64,000 bases of DNA from Actinacidiphila oryziradicis (GCF_005047355.1 NZ_SUMC01000004.1:232032-296031), one strand, 5' to 3'. Shown: positions 1-11,262, counted from the stretch's first letter. Notes: generated from the sequence alone by a model not told the origin. Numbers and translations: made by a program.

Positions 1-1
1 G

Positions 2-2212
2 GGCATGAAGGACAACTACTGGTCGATGGGCGTCCCCGGCCCCTGCGGACCGTGCTCGGAGATCAACTACGACCGCGGCCCGGAGTTCGGCGTCGAGGGC
101 GGCCCGGCCGTCAACGACGAGCGCTATGTGGAGATCTGGAACCTGGTCTTCATGCAGTACGAGCGCGGTGAGGGCGCCGGCAAGGAGGATTTCCCGATCC
201 TCGGCGACCTGCCCGCCCAGAACATCGACACCGGCCTCGGTCTCGAACGCCTCGCCATGATCCTGCAGGGCGTGCAGAACATGTACGAGACCGACACCCT
301 GCGCGTCGTCATCGACAAGGCCACCGAGCTCACCGGAGTCGCCTACGGCGCCGCCCATGAGTCCGACGTCTCGCTGCGCGTCGTCGCAGACCACGTACGG
401 ACGTCGGTGATGCTGATCGGCGACGGCGTCACCCCCGGCAATGAGGGCCGCGGCTATGTGCTGCGCCGCATCATGCGCCGCGCCATCCGCAACATGCGGC
501 TCCTGGGCGCCACCCAGCAGGTCGTCGGCGACCTCGTGGATGTCGTCATCAAGACGATGGGCCAGCAGTACCCGGAGCTTCTCGAGGACCGCAAGCGCAT
601 CGAGACCGTCGCCCTCGCCGAGGAGGCCGCCTTCCTCAAGACACTGAAGGCCGGCACCAACATCCTCGATACCGCCGTTACCGAGACCAAGGCATCCGGC
701 GGCCAGGTGCTCTCCGGCGACAAGGCGTTCCTGCTCCACGACACCTGGGGCTTCCCGATCGACCTCACCCTGGAAATGGCCGGCGAGCAGGGCCTGTCCG
801 TGGACGAGGACGGCTTCCGCCGTCTGATGAAGCAGCAGCGCGACCGTGCCAAGGCCGACGCCATGGTGAAGAAGAGCGGCCACGTCGACCTCTCCGCGTA
901 CCGGGCCGTCGCCGACTCGGCGGGCACCACCGTCTTCACCGGCTACACCCACAACGAGGGCGAGGCCACCGTCGTCGGCCTGCTCGTCGACGGTGTGCCG
1001 GCTCCGGCCGCCAGCGAGGGCGACGACGTCGAGGTCATCCTCGACCGCACCCCGTTCTACGCCGAGGGTGGCGGCCAGCTCGCCGACACCGGCCGGATCC
1101 GGATCGACACCGGCGCCGTCATCGAGGTTCGCGACGTCCAGCAGCCGGTGCCCGGAGTCAGCGTGCACAAGGGTGTCGTCCAGGTCGGCGAGGTCACCAT
1201 CGGTGCCGTCGCGCTGGCCCAGATCGATCTGGTCCGCCGCCGGGCCATCGCCCGCGCCCACAGCGCCACCCACCTCACCCATCAGGCGCTGCGCGACGCC
1301 CTGGGTCCGACCGCCGCCCAGGCCGGCTCGGAGAACTCCCCGGGCCGCTTCCGCTTCGACTTCGGCTCGCCGACCGCCGTCCCCGGCACAGTGCTCACCG
1401 ACGTCGAGCAGAAGATCAACGAGGTGCTCACCCGTGAGCTCGACGTAACGGCCGAGGTCCTGCCCATCGCCGAGGCCAAGAAGCAGGGCGCCATCGCCGA
1501 GTTCGGCGAGAAGTACGGCGAGCAGGTCCGCGTCGTCACCATCGGCGATTACTCCAAGGAGCTGTGCGGCGGCACCCACGTCGGCAACACCGCCCAGCTC
1601 GGCCTGGTCAAGCTGCTCGGCGAGTCCTCGATCGGCTCCGGGGTGCGCCGTGTCGAGGCACTGGTCGGCGTGGACGCGTACAACTTCCTCGCCCGCGAGC
1701 ACACCATCGTCTCCCAGCTCACCGATCTGGTGAAGGGCCGTCCCGAGGAGCTGCCGGAGAAGATCTCCGGCGTGCTCGCCAAGCTCAAGGACGCCGAGAA
1801 GGAGATCGAGCGCTTCCGCGCCGAGAAGGTCCTGCAGGCCGCCGCAGGGCTCGCCGCCGGCGCCGAGGACGTCAAGGGCGTCGCGCTGGTCACCGGTACC
1901 GTCCCCCAGGGCACCGGCGCCGACGACCTGCGCAGGCTCGTCCTCGACGTCCGCCAGCGTGTCACGGGCGGCCGTCCGGCCGTCGTGGCCCTGTTCACCG
2001 TCAGCGGCGGCCGTCCGCTGACCGTCATCGCCACCAATGAACCGGCCCGCGAGCGCGGCATCAAGGCAGGTGAGCTGGTCCGCACCGCTGCCAAGACGCT
2101 CGGTGGCGGCGGTGGCGGCAAGGACGACCTCGCCCAGGGCGGTGGCCAGAACCCCTCCGCCGTGGACGAGGCCGTCGCCGCGGTCCAGCGGCTCGTCGCC
2201 GAGAAGGCCTGA
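2..2212 (+). CDS. alaS: Alanyl-tRNA synthetase, 3' part (5' end outside window)
   Basis: It charges tRNA-Ala with alanine in the cytoplasm and clears mischarged tRNA. About 736 residues are present; full-length homologues have roughly 880-890, so about 150 N-terminal residues lie upstream of the window. The reading frame is open from base 2, and the ATG at 5 is internal. The visible class II region includes GPCGPCSE. The editing domain has its zinc motifs HSATH (1259-1273) and CGGTH (1565-1579), followed by a C-Ala domain with the typical Gly-rich stretch near 2103. The ruvX start follows 6 nt after the stop, so the two are probably co-transcribed. Confidence 0.98.
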   Translation, partial: GMKDNYWSMGVPGPCGPCSEINYDRGPEFGVEGGPAVNDERYVEIWNLVFMQYERGEGAGKEDFPILGDLPAQNIDTGLGLERLAMILQGVQNMYETDTLRVVIDKATELTGVAYGAAHESDVSLRVVADHVRTSVMLIGDGVTPGNEGRGYVLRRIMRRAIRNMRLLGATQQVVGDLVDVVIKTMGQQYPELLEDRKRIETVALAEEAAFLKTLKAGTNILDTAVTETKASGGQVLSGDKAFLLHDTWGFPIDLTLEMAGEQGLSVDEDGFRRLMKQQRDRAKADAMVKKSGHVDLSAYRAVADSAGTTVFTGYTHNEGEATVVGLLVDGVPAPAASEGDDVEVILDRTPFYAEGGGQLADTGRIRIDTGAVIEVRDVQQPVPGVSVHKGVVQVGEVTIGAVALAQIDLVRRRAIARAHSATHLTHQALRDALGPTAAQAGSENSPGRFRFDFGSPTAVPGTVLTDVEQKINEVLTRELDVTAEVLPIAEAKKQGAIAEFGEKYGEQVRVVTIGDYSKELCGGTHVGNTAQLGLVKLLGESSIGSGVRRVEALVGVDAYNFLAREHTIVSQLTDLVKGRPEELPEKISGVLAKLKDAEKEIERFRAEKVLQAAAGLAAGAEDVKGVALVTGTVPQGTGADDLRRLVLDVRQRVTGGRPAVVALFTVSGGRPLTVIATNEPARERGIKAGELVRTAAKTLGGGGGGKDDLAQGGGQNPSAVDEAVAAVQRLVAEKA

Positions 2213-2218
2213 CGGCAG

Positions 2219-2683
2219 ATGCGCAGGGGCCGCCGGATCGCCGTCGACGTCGGGGATGCAAGGATCGGGGTCGCCAGTTGCGACCCCGACGGGGTCCTCG
2301 CCACCCCGGTCGAGACCGTGCCGGGGCGGGATGTGCCGGCGGCGCTGCGCCGGCTCTCCGCGATTGTCGGGGAGTACGAACCGATCGAGGTCGTCATCGG
2401 CCTCCCGCGGTCCCTGAGCGGGAGCGAAGGGCCGGCGGCGGCCAAGGTCCGGGCCTTCGCCCAGGATGTGGCGAAGATCATTTCACCGGTCCCGGTCCGG
2501 CTCGTCGACGAGCGGATGACCACGGTCACCGCCACCCACGGGCTACGAGCCTCGGGCGTCAAGGCCAAGAAGGGCCGGGCGGTGGTCGACCAGGCGGCTG
2601 CGGTCGTGATCCTGCAGAGCGCTCTGGAAGCCGAACGGGTGTCGGGTAAAGCTCCCGGCGAGAGCGTCGAACCGTTTATCTGA
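2219..2683 (+). CDS. ruvX: YqgF/RuvX family putative pre-16S rRNA nuclease
   Basis: This is a 154-residue RNase H-fold protein. Family members are described as Holliday junction resolvase-like and as nucleases that mature the 5' end of 16S rRNA. Signatures are the N-terminal acidic motif in RIAVDVGDARIGVA, GLPRSLSG in the middle, and DERMTTV near residue 100. The start is the ATG 6 nt after alaS. Gene order alaS-ruvX-mltG-aroE is common in actinomycetes and supports the call. Confidence 0.93.
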   Translation: MRRGRRIAVDVGDARIGVASCDPDGVLATPVETVPGRDVPAALRRLSAIVGEYEPIEVVIGLPRSLSGSEGPAAAKVRAFAQDVAKIISPVPVRLVDERMTTVTATHGLRASGVKAKKGRAVVDQAAAVVILQSALEAERVSGKAPGESVEPFI

Positions 2684-2809
2684 TCGCGGTACGGTAACGT
2701 TCCGCGCGGCACAGCGGCTCCACAGGGGGCGCCGTGCCGACGGGGCGGGCCCCATGGCCGCGCCACAAGCGCAAGCCAGCTGCCGCCTCGCAAGGTTTAA
2801 GGGACCGCG

Positions 2810-4588
2810 ATGACTGACTATGGCCGGGACTCCGGTTCCGAACAGTGGCACCCCGAGGACCCACTCTTCGGAGACCAGTGGGGCGACCAGCAGCAGTACC
2901 AGCAGAACCAGACCCAGCACCAGCAGCAGCAGTACCAGCAGAACCAGACCCAGCACCAGCAGCAGCACCACCAGCAGAACCAGACGCAGCAGCAGCACCA
3001 GCAGAACGAGCAGCAGCAATATCAGCAGCAGCACGGCGGCTGGCACGAGCCCTACGCCAACGGGCAGCCGCAGTACCAGCAGCAGCCGCAGTACCAGCAG
3101 CAGTACGCGCCGGAGCAGTACGCCCAGCCGCAGTACCAGCAGTGGGACACCGCCACCTATGGCACCGGCCAGGGCGATCCGTACGCCGATCCCTACGGCG
3201 GCCAGCAGCAGCCCGACTTCTACGGCCAGGGCGGCTACCCCCCTCCCCAGCCGCCGCCGTACGAGGAGCAGCAGGCCCACCAGACACAGCAGCAGCCCCC
3301 TCCGCAGCAGCAGCGGCAGGAGCCGCTGACCGACACACAGCAGGCCCCCTCGGACTGGGACGCGGACGCCGAGCTGCTTCCCGACGACACCGAGCACGCC
3401 TTCTTCTCCGGCGGCCAGGACGACGAGGACGAGGATGACGCGCCCGCCGGCCGCCGGGCAGGCAAGAAACGCGGTGGAAAGGGCAAGGACGGCGGCGGCA
3501 AGAAACGACGTAGCGGAATGGCCTGCCTGATGGTAGTTGTCGTCCTCGGCGGCGGTGTCGCCGGCGTGGGCTACTACGGCTACACGTTCTACCAGAACCA
3601 TTTCGGCCCGGCGCCGGACTTCTCCGGCAGCGGCAAGGGCGACGTCCAGATCGAGGTCCCCGCCGGATCCTCGGGCGTGGCCATGGGCAACATCCTCAAG
3701 AAGGCGGGCGTGGTCAAGAGCGTCACGGCGTTCACCGACGCGGCCGAGAAGAACCCCAAGGGACGCACCATCCAGCCCGGCATCTACATCCTGCGCAAGG
3801 AGATGTCGGGGGCCGCCGCCGTCTCGATGATGCTCAATCCCAAGGCGCAGAGCTTCCTGATCGTCGCCGAGGGCATGCGCGATTCCCAGATCTACGCGGC
3901 GATCGACACCAAGCTGAAGCTGGCTGCCGGGACCACCAAGAGCATCGCCAAGGCCCAGGCCAAGAGTCTGGGCCTGCCGAGCTGGGCGAACGACAACGCC
4001 AAGATCAAGGATCCGCTGGAGGGCTTCCTCTACCCGACCCGATACAGCGTTGGCGCGAAGACCAAGCCGGCTGACCTGCTGCGGCAGATGGTCACCCAGG
4101 CCAGCAACGAGTACGCGAAGACCGATCTCAAGGCCGAGGCGAAGCAGCTCGGCCTGGGCTCGCCGCTCCAGGTGATCACCGTCGCCAGCCTGGTGCAGGC
4201 GGAGGGCAAGACCGACAGCGACTTCCGCAAGATGGCCCGCGTCGTCTACAACCGTCTGAAGCCGACCAATACCGAGACCAACGGCAAGCTCGAGTTCGAC
4301 TCGACGTTCAACTACCTGAAGAACCAGAGCAAGATCAATATCTCGCTCGCCGAGATCCGCAATTACAACGACCCGTACAACACATACTTCTACAAGGGGC
4401 TCCCGCCCGGTCCCATCGGCAATCCGGGGGCCGCGGCCCTCAACGGCGCGCTGGACCCGGAACAGGGCGGCTGGTACTACTTCGTCTCCGTGGACGGCAA
4501 GACGACGCAGTTCGCCAATACGCTGGCCGAGCACGACAAGCTCGTCCAGGAGTTCAACGCAGCCCAGAAGAAGAAGAACGGTCAGTGA
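2810..4588 (+). CDS. mltG: Endolytic murein transglycosylase MltG with long Gln-rich cytoplasmic tail
   Basis: MltG cuts nascent glycan strands at the membrane and helps end peptidoglycan chain growth. The protein has 592 residues. Residues about 26-190 are almost entirely Gln with Tyr, Asn, His and Pro; a charged acidic then Lys-rich stretch follows. A single membrane segment lies at about 237-258. The YceG domain comes after it, with the catalytic glutamate probably Glu465 in LVQAEGKT. Family members such as the E. coli protein are about 340 residues, so the extra length is the cytoplasmic tail. The stop overlaps the GTG start of aroE (GTGA), indicating translational coupling. Confidence 0.95.
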   Translation: MTDYGRDSGSEQWHPEDPLFGDQWGDQQQYQQNQTQHQQQQYQQNQTQHQQQHHQQNQTQQQHQQNEQQQYQQQHGGWHEPYANGQPQYQQQPQYQQQYAPEQYAQPQYQQWDTATYGTGQGDPYADPYGGQQQPDFYGQGGYPPPQPPPYEEQQAHQTQQQPPPQQQRQEPLTDTQQAPSDWDADAELLPDDTEHAFFSGGQDDEDEDDAPAGRRAGKKRGGKGKDGGGKKRRSGMACLMVVVVLGGGVAGVGYYGYTFYQNHFGPAPDFSGSGKGDVQIEVPAGSSGVAMGNILKKAGVVKSVTAFTDAAEKNPKGRTIQPGIYILRKEMSGAAAVSMMLNPKAQSFLIVAEGMRDSQIYAAIDTKLKLAAGTTKSIAKAQAKSLGLPSWANDNAKIKDPLEGFLYPTRYSVGAKTKPADLLRQMVTQASNEYAKTDLKAEAKQLGLGSPLQVITVASLVQAEGKTDSDFRKMARVVYNRLKPTNTETNGKLEFDSTFNYLKNQSKINISLAEIRNYNDPYNTYFYKGLPPGPIGNPGAAALNGALDPEQGGWYYFVSVDGKTTQFANTLAEHDKLVQEFNAAQKKKNGQ

Positions 4589-5427
4589 CCCATCGACACC
4601 GGGCGGCGGTCCTCGGCTCGCCCATCGAACACTCCCTCTCCCCAGTGCTGCACCGCGCCGCCTATGCCGAACTCGGCCTGAGCGGCTGGTCCTACGACCG
4701 CTTCGAGGTCGACGAGGCCACGCTGCCCGGCTTCCTGAAGGAGATCGGATCCGGGCAGGACATCTGGGCCGGGCTGTCCCTCACGATGCCCCTCAAGCGG
4801 GCCGTGATCCCGCTGCTCGACGCCATCAGCGACACCGCGGCCTCCGTCGAGGCCGTCAACACGGTCGTCTTCACCCATGACGGCCGCTGCGTCGGCGACA
4901 ACACCGATATCCCCGGCATGGCCGCCGCTCTCCGTGAGCGCGATGTACGGCAGGTCGAATCCGCCGCGGTCCTCGGCGCCGGTGCCACCGCCTCCTCCGC
5001 GCTCGCCGCCCTCGCCCAGATCTGCACGGGGGAGGTGACCGTCTACGTCCGAACCCCCGCCCGCGCCGCCGAGATGCGGCAGTGGGGCGAGCGCCTCGGC
5101 GTCGCCGTACGCATCGAGGACTGGGCGGACGCCGCGCTGGCCCTCACCGCGCCGCTGGTGATCGCCACCACCCCGGCGGGCGCCACCGACGTCCTCGACG
5201 CCGCCGTCCCCGACCGCCCGGGCGCGCTCTTCGACGTTCTCTACGACCCCTGGCCGACGCCGCTCGCCGCCGCCTGGGCGGCGCGCGGTGGCGCCGTCCT
5301 CGGCGGCCTGGACCTCCTGGTGCACCAGGCGGTGCTCCAGGTCGAGCAGATGACCGGCCGGTCCCCGGTCCCGCTGGCCGCCATACGGGCGGCGGGCGAG
5401 GCCGCGCTCTCGGCCCGTACGACCTGA
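4585..5427 (+). CDS. aroE: Shikimate dehydrogenase
   Basis: It reduces 3-dehydroshikimate to shikimate with NADPH. Length is 280 residues, normal for the family. The substrate motif SLSP is at 17-20, the catalytic lysine is probably Lys71 in LTMPLK, DNTD is at 105-108, and the nucleotide-binding GAGATAS is at 131-137. The start is a GTG whose last two bases are in the TGA stop of mltG. It opens the aromatic amino acid gene group aroE, aroC, aroK, aroB. Confidence 0.95.
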   Translation: MTHRHRAAVLGSPIEHSLSPVLHRAAYAELGLSGWSYDRFEVDEATLPGFLKEIGSGQDIWAGLSLTMPLKRAVIPLLDAISDTAASVEAVNTVVFTHDGRCVGDNTDIPGMAAALRERDVRQVESAAVLGAGATASSALAALAQICTGEVTVYVRTPARAAEMRQWGERLGVAVRIEDWADAALALTAPLVIATTPAGATDVLDAAVPDRPGALFDVLYDPWPTPLAAAWAARGGAVLGGLDLLVHQAVLQVEQMTGRSPVPLAAIRAAGEAALSARTT

Positions 5428-5558
5428 CACAATCCCGTCCATTCTCTGGACCGGCGGCGGGGCACAGCCGCCGGACGTGGGAGGATCGGGGTTGGCGGGC
5501 CAGGGCCGCGCACCCGGCCGCGCTGAAGGAGTCGTAGGCGCGAGCAAGAGGAGCACCG

Positions 5559-6739
5559 TTGAGCAGGTTGCGCTGGCTGACCGCGGGGGAGTCGCATGGC
5601 CCCGCACTCGTCGCGACGCTGGAGGGACTGCCCTCCGGTGTGCCGGTCACCACGGACATGGTGGCGGACGCGCTGGCGCGGCGGCGGCTCGGCTATGGCC
5701 GCGGTGCCCGGATGAAGTTCGAGCGTGACGAGGTCACCTTCCTCGGCGGCGTACGGCACGGTCTGACCCTGGGCTCCCCGGTGGCGGTCATGGTGGGCAA
5801 CACCGAGTGGCCCAAGTGGGAACAGGTCATGGCGGCCGACCCGGTGGACCCGGAGATCCTGGCCAATCTGGCGCGCAACGCCCCGCTGACCCGCCCGCGC
5901 CCCGGCCACGCGGATCTGGCCGGCATGCAGAAGTACGGTTTCGACGAGGCCCGGCCGATCCTGGAGCGCGCCAGTGCCCGGGAGACCGCCGCGCGGGTCG
6001 CACTGGGCACGGTGGCCCGTTCGTACCTCAAGGAGACGACGGGCATCGAGATCGTCAGCCATGTCGTCGAGCTGGCGGGGGTGAAGGCTCCGTACGGTGT
6101 CGTGCCGGTGCCCGGGGACGAGACGAAGCTCGACGCCGACCCGGTGCGCTGCCTGGACGCCGACGCCGGCAAGGCGATGGTCGCCGAGATCGACCAGGCC
6201 CACAAGGACGGCGACACCCTGGGCGGTGTCGTGGAGGTCCTCGCCTACGGTGTGCCCGTCGGCCTGGGCAGCCATGTGCACTGGGACCGCCGGCTGGACG
6301 CCCGCCTCGCTGCGGCGCTCATGGGCATCCAGGCCATCAAGGGCGTGGAGGTCGGCGACGGCTTCGGGCTGGCCCGGGTGCCCGGCTCCAAGGCCCACGA
6401 CGAGATCGTCCCGACAGCGGACGGCATCCGCCGCACATCGGGCCGCTCCGGTGGCACCGAGGGCGGACTGACCACCGGTGAGCTGCTGCGGGTGCGGGCC
6501 GCGATGAAGCCGATCGCGACGGTGCCGCGCGCTCTGGCCACCATCGACGTCACCACTGGCGAGGCCGCCCAGGCCCACCACCAGCGCTCCGACGTCTGCG
6601 CGGTGCCGGCCGCCGGGATCGTCGCCGAGGCGATGGTCGCCCTGGTCCTGGCGGACGCGGTCGCGGAGAAGTTCGGCGGCGACAGCGTGGCCGAGACCCG
6701 CCGCAATGTCACCGGCTACCTCGACAACCTGGTCATCCG

Positions 6740-6743
<4 letters not shown>
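5559..6743 (+). CDS. aroC: Chorismate synthase
   Basis: It converts ESPK (5-enolpyruvylshikimate 3-phosphate) to chorismate using reduced FMN. Length is 394 residues. Family signatures are GESHGP at 10-15, the RPGHADL...KYG segment and, near the C-terminus, the [11 protein letters not shown] segment. The start is a TTG at 5559, chosen because AAGAGGAG lies 5-13 nt upstream and the protein then begins exactly as homologues do. The stop TGA overlaps the GTG start of aroK. The 131-nt gap to aroE may hold a promoter, but I could not define one. Confidence 0.96.
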
Positions 6744-8352
<1,609 letters not shown>

Positions 8353-8381
8353 CAACCCGGGGTTCGCACAACCGCAGGCGG

Positions 8382-8395
8382 GAACGGTACCGTTC
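8382..8395. promoter_or_regulatory. 14-bp perfect palindrome upstream of P-loop gene
   Basis: GAACGGTACCGTTC is a perfect inverted repeat, 36 nt before the start of the P-loop gene and just after aroB. The AACG...CGTT half-sites resemble operators of TetR-type repressors, but no binding protein is implied by the local genes. It is not a LexA box, which needs a 4-nt spacer between GAAC and GTTC. Confidence 0.4.
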
Positions 8396-8431
8396 GGTCA
8401 CGAAACAGATCTCCTGAGACGGAGTTGGCCG

Positions 8432-9091
8432 ATGCAGCATGTGGGGGCGCCGTTCCCGCCGCCGCCGCACGACGGGCCGTCCGCCGGCGCCACCGGGGCC
8501 TTCCCGATGCCGGCCGCCGCCCCGGCCCACCGGCCCGCGCCGAACGGTTCAGTCGTGCCCATCGCCGTGCTACTGATCGGCGCCGCGGGTGCCGGCAAGA
8601 CCACCATCGCCCGCCACTGGGCCGACACCCGCGGTGTCCCCACCGCTCACATCAGCCTCGACGACGTCCGTGAATGGGTCCGCTCCGGCTTCGCGGACCC
8701 CCAGTCCGGCTGGAACGAGAACTCCGAGGCCCAATACCGCCTCGCCCGCCGCACTTGCGGCTTCTCCGCCCGGAACTTCCTCGCCAACGGTATCTCCTGC
8801 ATCATCGACGACGCCGTCTTCCCCGACCGCCCGGTCGTCGGCCTCGGCGGCTGGAAACGCCATGTAGGCCCCGGCCTGCTGCCCGTCGTCCTCCTCCCCG
8901 GCCTCGACGTCGTCCTCGCCCGCAACGCCCAGCGCTCTGGCAACCGCCGCCTCTCCGACGACGAGGTCGCCCGCATCCACGGCCGCATGGCCGGCTGGTA
9001 CGGCTCCGGGCTGCCCATCATCGACAACTCCGCGCTCGACGTCGCCGGAGCCGCGGCCGCGCTCGAGGAAGTCGTCGCCCGCGCGTGGTAG
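8432..9091 (+). CDS. P-loop ATP/GTP-binding protein (predicted kinase-like, function unknown)
   Basis: This is a 219-residue protein. The first 42 residues are rich in Pro, Ala and Gly and look disordered. A Walker A motif GAAGAGKTT follows at 50-58, and then LDDVREWVRSGF, resembling zeta-toxin or nucleoside-kinase-like P-loop folds. A second acidic motif occurs in CIIDDAVF. No family-specific name can be assigned. ATG 8432 is preferred over an in-frame ATG at 8333, which would overlap aroB, because GGAG lies about 8 nt upstream of it. A perfect palindrome at 8382-8395 lies in its leader. Confidence 0.75.
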   Translation: MQHVGAPFPPPPHDGPSAGATGAFPMPAAAPAHRPAPNGSVVPIAVLLIGAAGAGKTTIARHWADTRGVPTAHISLDDVREWVRSGFADPQSGWNENSEAQYRLARRTCGFSARNFLANGISCIIDDAVFPDRPVVGLGGWKRHVGPGLLPVVLLPGLDVVLARNAQRSGNRRLSDDEVARIHGRMAGWYGSGLPIIDNSALDVAGAAAALEEVVARAW

Positions 9092-9514
9092 GCGTTTGTC
9101 CGGCCGGTCCGGCGCGGCAGATTGTCCCGGCTGCGGGTGCGCGGGTTCCGCCCCCTCTGCGGTGGTTGCCGCTCTGTCCTCAAACGCCGGACGGGCTGGG
9201 TTTGCCCTGCTGGGCCAGCACGGTCCCGCCTCCTCTGCCGGGGTTGTCGAGCCTCCCCCAGCCACCGCTGGGAGGTGCCCCCACAAGCGCCGGACGGGCT
9301 GGGTTTGTCCGGCCAGACCGGCACGGCAGGGTTCCCCCTGCTGGTGTGCGGGTTCCGCCCCGTCTGCCGGGGTTGGGGGGCCGCCCCCCCCCCAAAAGGG
9401 GGGGGGGGGCCCCACCCCCCCCCCCGGCGGGGGCGTAACCCGCCAACCCCGGCAGAGGGCGAGAGAGTACCGCGCCAAGAGGCGAGCCGCGCGAGCCACG
9501 CGTACGCTCGCCAC
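9092..9514. repeat. Intergenic region of dispersed repeat fragments and a G/C homopolymer tract
   Basis: No convincing gene is seen here; the open frames are by-products of base composition. Two copies of a CGCCGGACGGGCTGGGTTT unit lie at about 9185-9204 and 9288-9307. These are the reverse complement of the sequence at about 59363-59385. A CCTCCCCCAGC...GCTGGGAGG hairpin unit is at about 9253-9276. From 9384 to 9425 there are 10 C, 4 A, 12 G, 4 C, 1 A and 11 C, a very unusual homopolymer palindrome that may also be an assembly-error hotspot. Confidence 0.7.
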
Positions 9515-10642
9515 ATGTCCGAGGTGCACGCCGCCCGCAGGGACCGACTGCGCGATCGTTGCTCCGTGGCCGGAGCCGCAGCGGTACTGGTCTCCCGGCC
9601 CGCCAATGTCCGCTATCTGACCGGCTGCGCGCCGGCCGGCTCGGTGTTGCTCATCGGCCCCGGTCCGCTGGACGCGCTGGTGCACCGCCGCAGCCCCTCC
9701 GAGGAACCGGCCGAGGGCCGGCAGCCCGAGGACGTACGCGCGGTCGTCCTGCCGTCGCCGGACGGCGACCCAGCGGTGGCAGCCGCTGAGCTGGCAGCCG
9801 CCGAGCTGGCAGCCACCGGGCCGGCGGGCGCCTGCCTCGCGGTCGAGGAGCACCACCTGACGGTGGCCCGGCACCGGGCAATAGGCTCCATCGCGCCCGG
9901 ATTGCGGCTGAGCGACCTCGGCGGCGCCGTGGAGCAGCTGCGGCTGGTCAAGGACGGCCAGGAGATCGCAGCCCTGCGGATCGCCGCCGAGATCGCCGAC
10001 CAGGCCCTGGGCGAGCTGCTGGAGTCGATCCTCGTCGGCCGCACCGAACGGCACCTCGCCCTGGAGCTGGAGCGCCGCCTCGTCGACCACGGCGCGGACG
10101 GCCCCGCCTTCCCCACCCATGTCGGCACCGGCCCGCACTCCGGCGCCGCGCGCCATGTTCCCACCGACCGCCGGGTGGAGGAGGGCGACCTCCTGACCGT
10201 CAGCCTTGGCGCGTGCTATCGCGGATACCGCTGCGAGGTGGCCCGGACCTTCGTCATCGGGACTTCTCCGGCGGATTGGCAGATCGAGCTGTACGACCTG
10301 GTATTCGCCGCCCAGCGGGCCGGGCGGGAGGCGCTCGCACCCGGTGTGGCCTGCCGTGATGTGGACCTGGCGACCCGCCGGGTACTGGCGTCCACCGGGC
10401 ACGGGGACGCGGCGGGGGAGGCCACCGGATACGGCGTCGGGCTTGAAATCGGCGAGGACCCTCGGCTGTCACCAGCTGCCATGGGTAAACTGGACGCTTG
10501 CGTCCCGGTCACCGTCGAACCGGGGGTCCACCTCCCGGACCGAGGCGGTGTCCGGATCGGCGACACACTCGTCGTACGCCCTTCGGCGGACGGCGGGCCC
10601 GAGCTACTCACCATCACGACCAAGGAGCTGCTCGCCCTGTAG
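9515..10642 (+). CDS. M24 aminopeptidase P-fold protein with degenerate metal site
   Basis: The 375-residue protein has the creatinase N-domain and M24 pita-bread C-domain of Xaa-Pro peptidases, and lies just upstream of efp as in many Gram-positives. Active members bind two metals through Asp, Asp, His, Glu, Glu. Here the first Asp position reads TVSLGA (Ser), the second reads RCEVART (Glu), the His position reads TGYGVGL (Tyr) and the last Glu reads GVRIGDT (Gly). Only the Glu in VTVEPG remains, so it is probably not an active metallopeptidase. ATG 9515 was chosen, since the in-frame upstream extension reads through repeat sequence. Confidence 0.85.
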   Translation: MSEVHAARRDRLRDRCSVAGAAAVLVSRPANVRYLTGCAPAGSVLLIGPGPLDALVHRRSPSEEPAEGRQPEDVRAVVLPSPDGDPAVAAAELAAAELAATGPAGACLAVEEHHLTVARHRAIGSIAPGLRLSDLGGAVEQLRLVKDGQEIAALRIAAEIADQALGELLESILVGRTERHLALELERRLVDHGADGPAFPTHVGTGPHSGAARHVPTDRRVEEGDLLTVSLGACYRGYRCEVARTFVIGTSPADWQIELYDLVFAAQRAGREALAPGVACRDVDLATRRVLASTGHGDAAGEATGYGVGLEIGEDPRLSPAAMGKLDACVPVTVEPGVHLPDRGGVRIGDTLVVRPSADGGPELLTITTKELLAL

Positions 10643-10693
10643 CGGGCGCGCACCTTTGGTCTCCGCAGCAGCAGTCCAGGAGATTCCGCAACC

Positions 10694-11260
10694 GTGGCAT
10701 CCACGAACGACCTCAAGAACGGCCTCGTGCTCAAGCTCGACTCGGGCCAGCTCTGGTCCGTAGTCGAGTTCCAGCACGTCAAGCCTGGCAAGGGCCCCGC
10801 ATTCGTGCGCACCAAGCTCAAGAACGTCCTGTCCGGCAAGGTGGTCGACAAGACCTTCAACGCCGGTGTGAAGGTCGAGACGGCCAATGTCGACAAGCGG
10901 GGCATGCAGTTCTCCTACAAGGACGGTGAGTCCTTCGTCTTCATGGACACCGAGACCTACGACCAGATCTACATCACCCCGGAGGTCGTCGGCGACAACG
11001 CCAGGTTCCTCTTGGAGGGCTTCGACGCCGTAGTGGCGATGTACGAGGGTTCCCCGCTCTACGTCGAGCTCCCGGCCTCCGTCGAGCTGGTCATCGAGTA
11101 CACCGAGCCGGGTGTCCAGGGTGACCGCTCCACCGGCGGCAGCAAGCCCGCGAAGCTGGAGACCGGATACGAGATCGGCGTCCCGCTCTTCATCACCACC
11201 GGTGAGAAGATCAAGGTCGACACCCGCTCGGGTGAGTACCTCGGCCGGGTGAACAGCTAA
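10694..11260 (+). CDS. efp: Translation elongation factor P
   Basis: EF-P binds the ribosome between the P and E sites and relieves stalling at consecutive prolines. The protein has 188 residues in three beta-barrel domains. The loop that reaches the peptidyl transferase centre reads KPGKGPAF, with the tip lysine at Lys33. The proline directly after GKG places it in the PGKGP type, reported to work without lysine modification; no epmA/epmB genes are in the window. It starts with GTG at 10694 and nusB follows after 2 nt. Confidence 0.97.
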   Translation: MASTNDLKNGLVLKLDSGQLWSVVEFQHVKPGKGPAFVRTKLKNVLSGKVVDKTFNAGVKVETANVDKRGMQFSYKDGESFVFMDTETYDQIYITPEVVGDNARFLLEGFDAVVAMYEGSPLYVELPASVELVIEYTEPGVQGDRSTGGSKPAKLETGYEIGVPLFITTGEKIKVDTRSGEYLGRVNS

Positions 11261-11262
11261 CC

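Noticed and set aside
2543..4534. 663-codon open frame on the minus strand opposite mltG
   Set aside because: It is the shadow of the CAG-rich and GC-rich mltG gene; the translation is Leu/Val repeats without any domain, and it overlaps a gene with clear homology.
8382..8395. LexA/SOS box
   Set aside because: GAAC and GTTC are separated by 6 nt instead of 4, so it does not fit the actinobacterial LexA consensus.
9122..9514. N-terminal extension of the M24 protein
   Set aside because: The extension is translated repeat and homopolymer sequence; the family's normal N-terminus begins at 9515.
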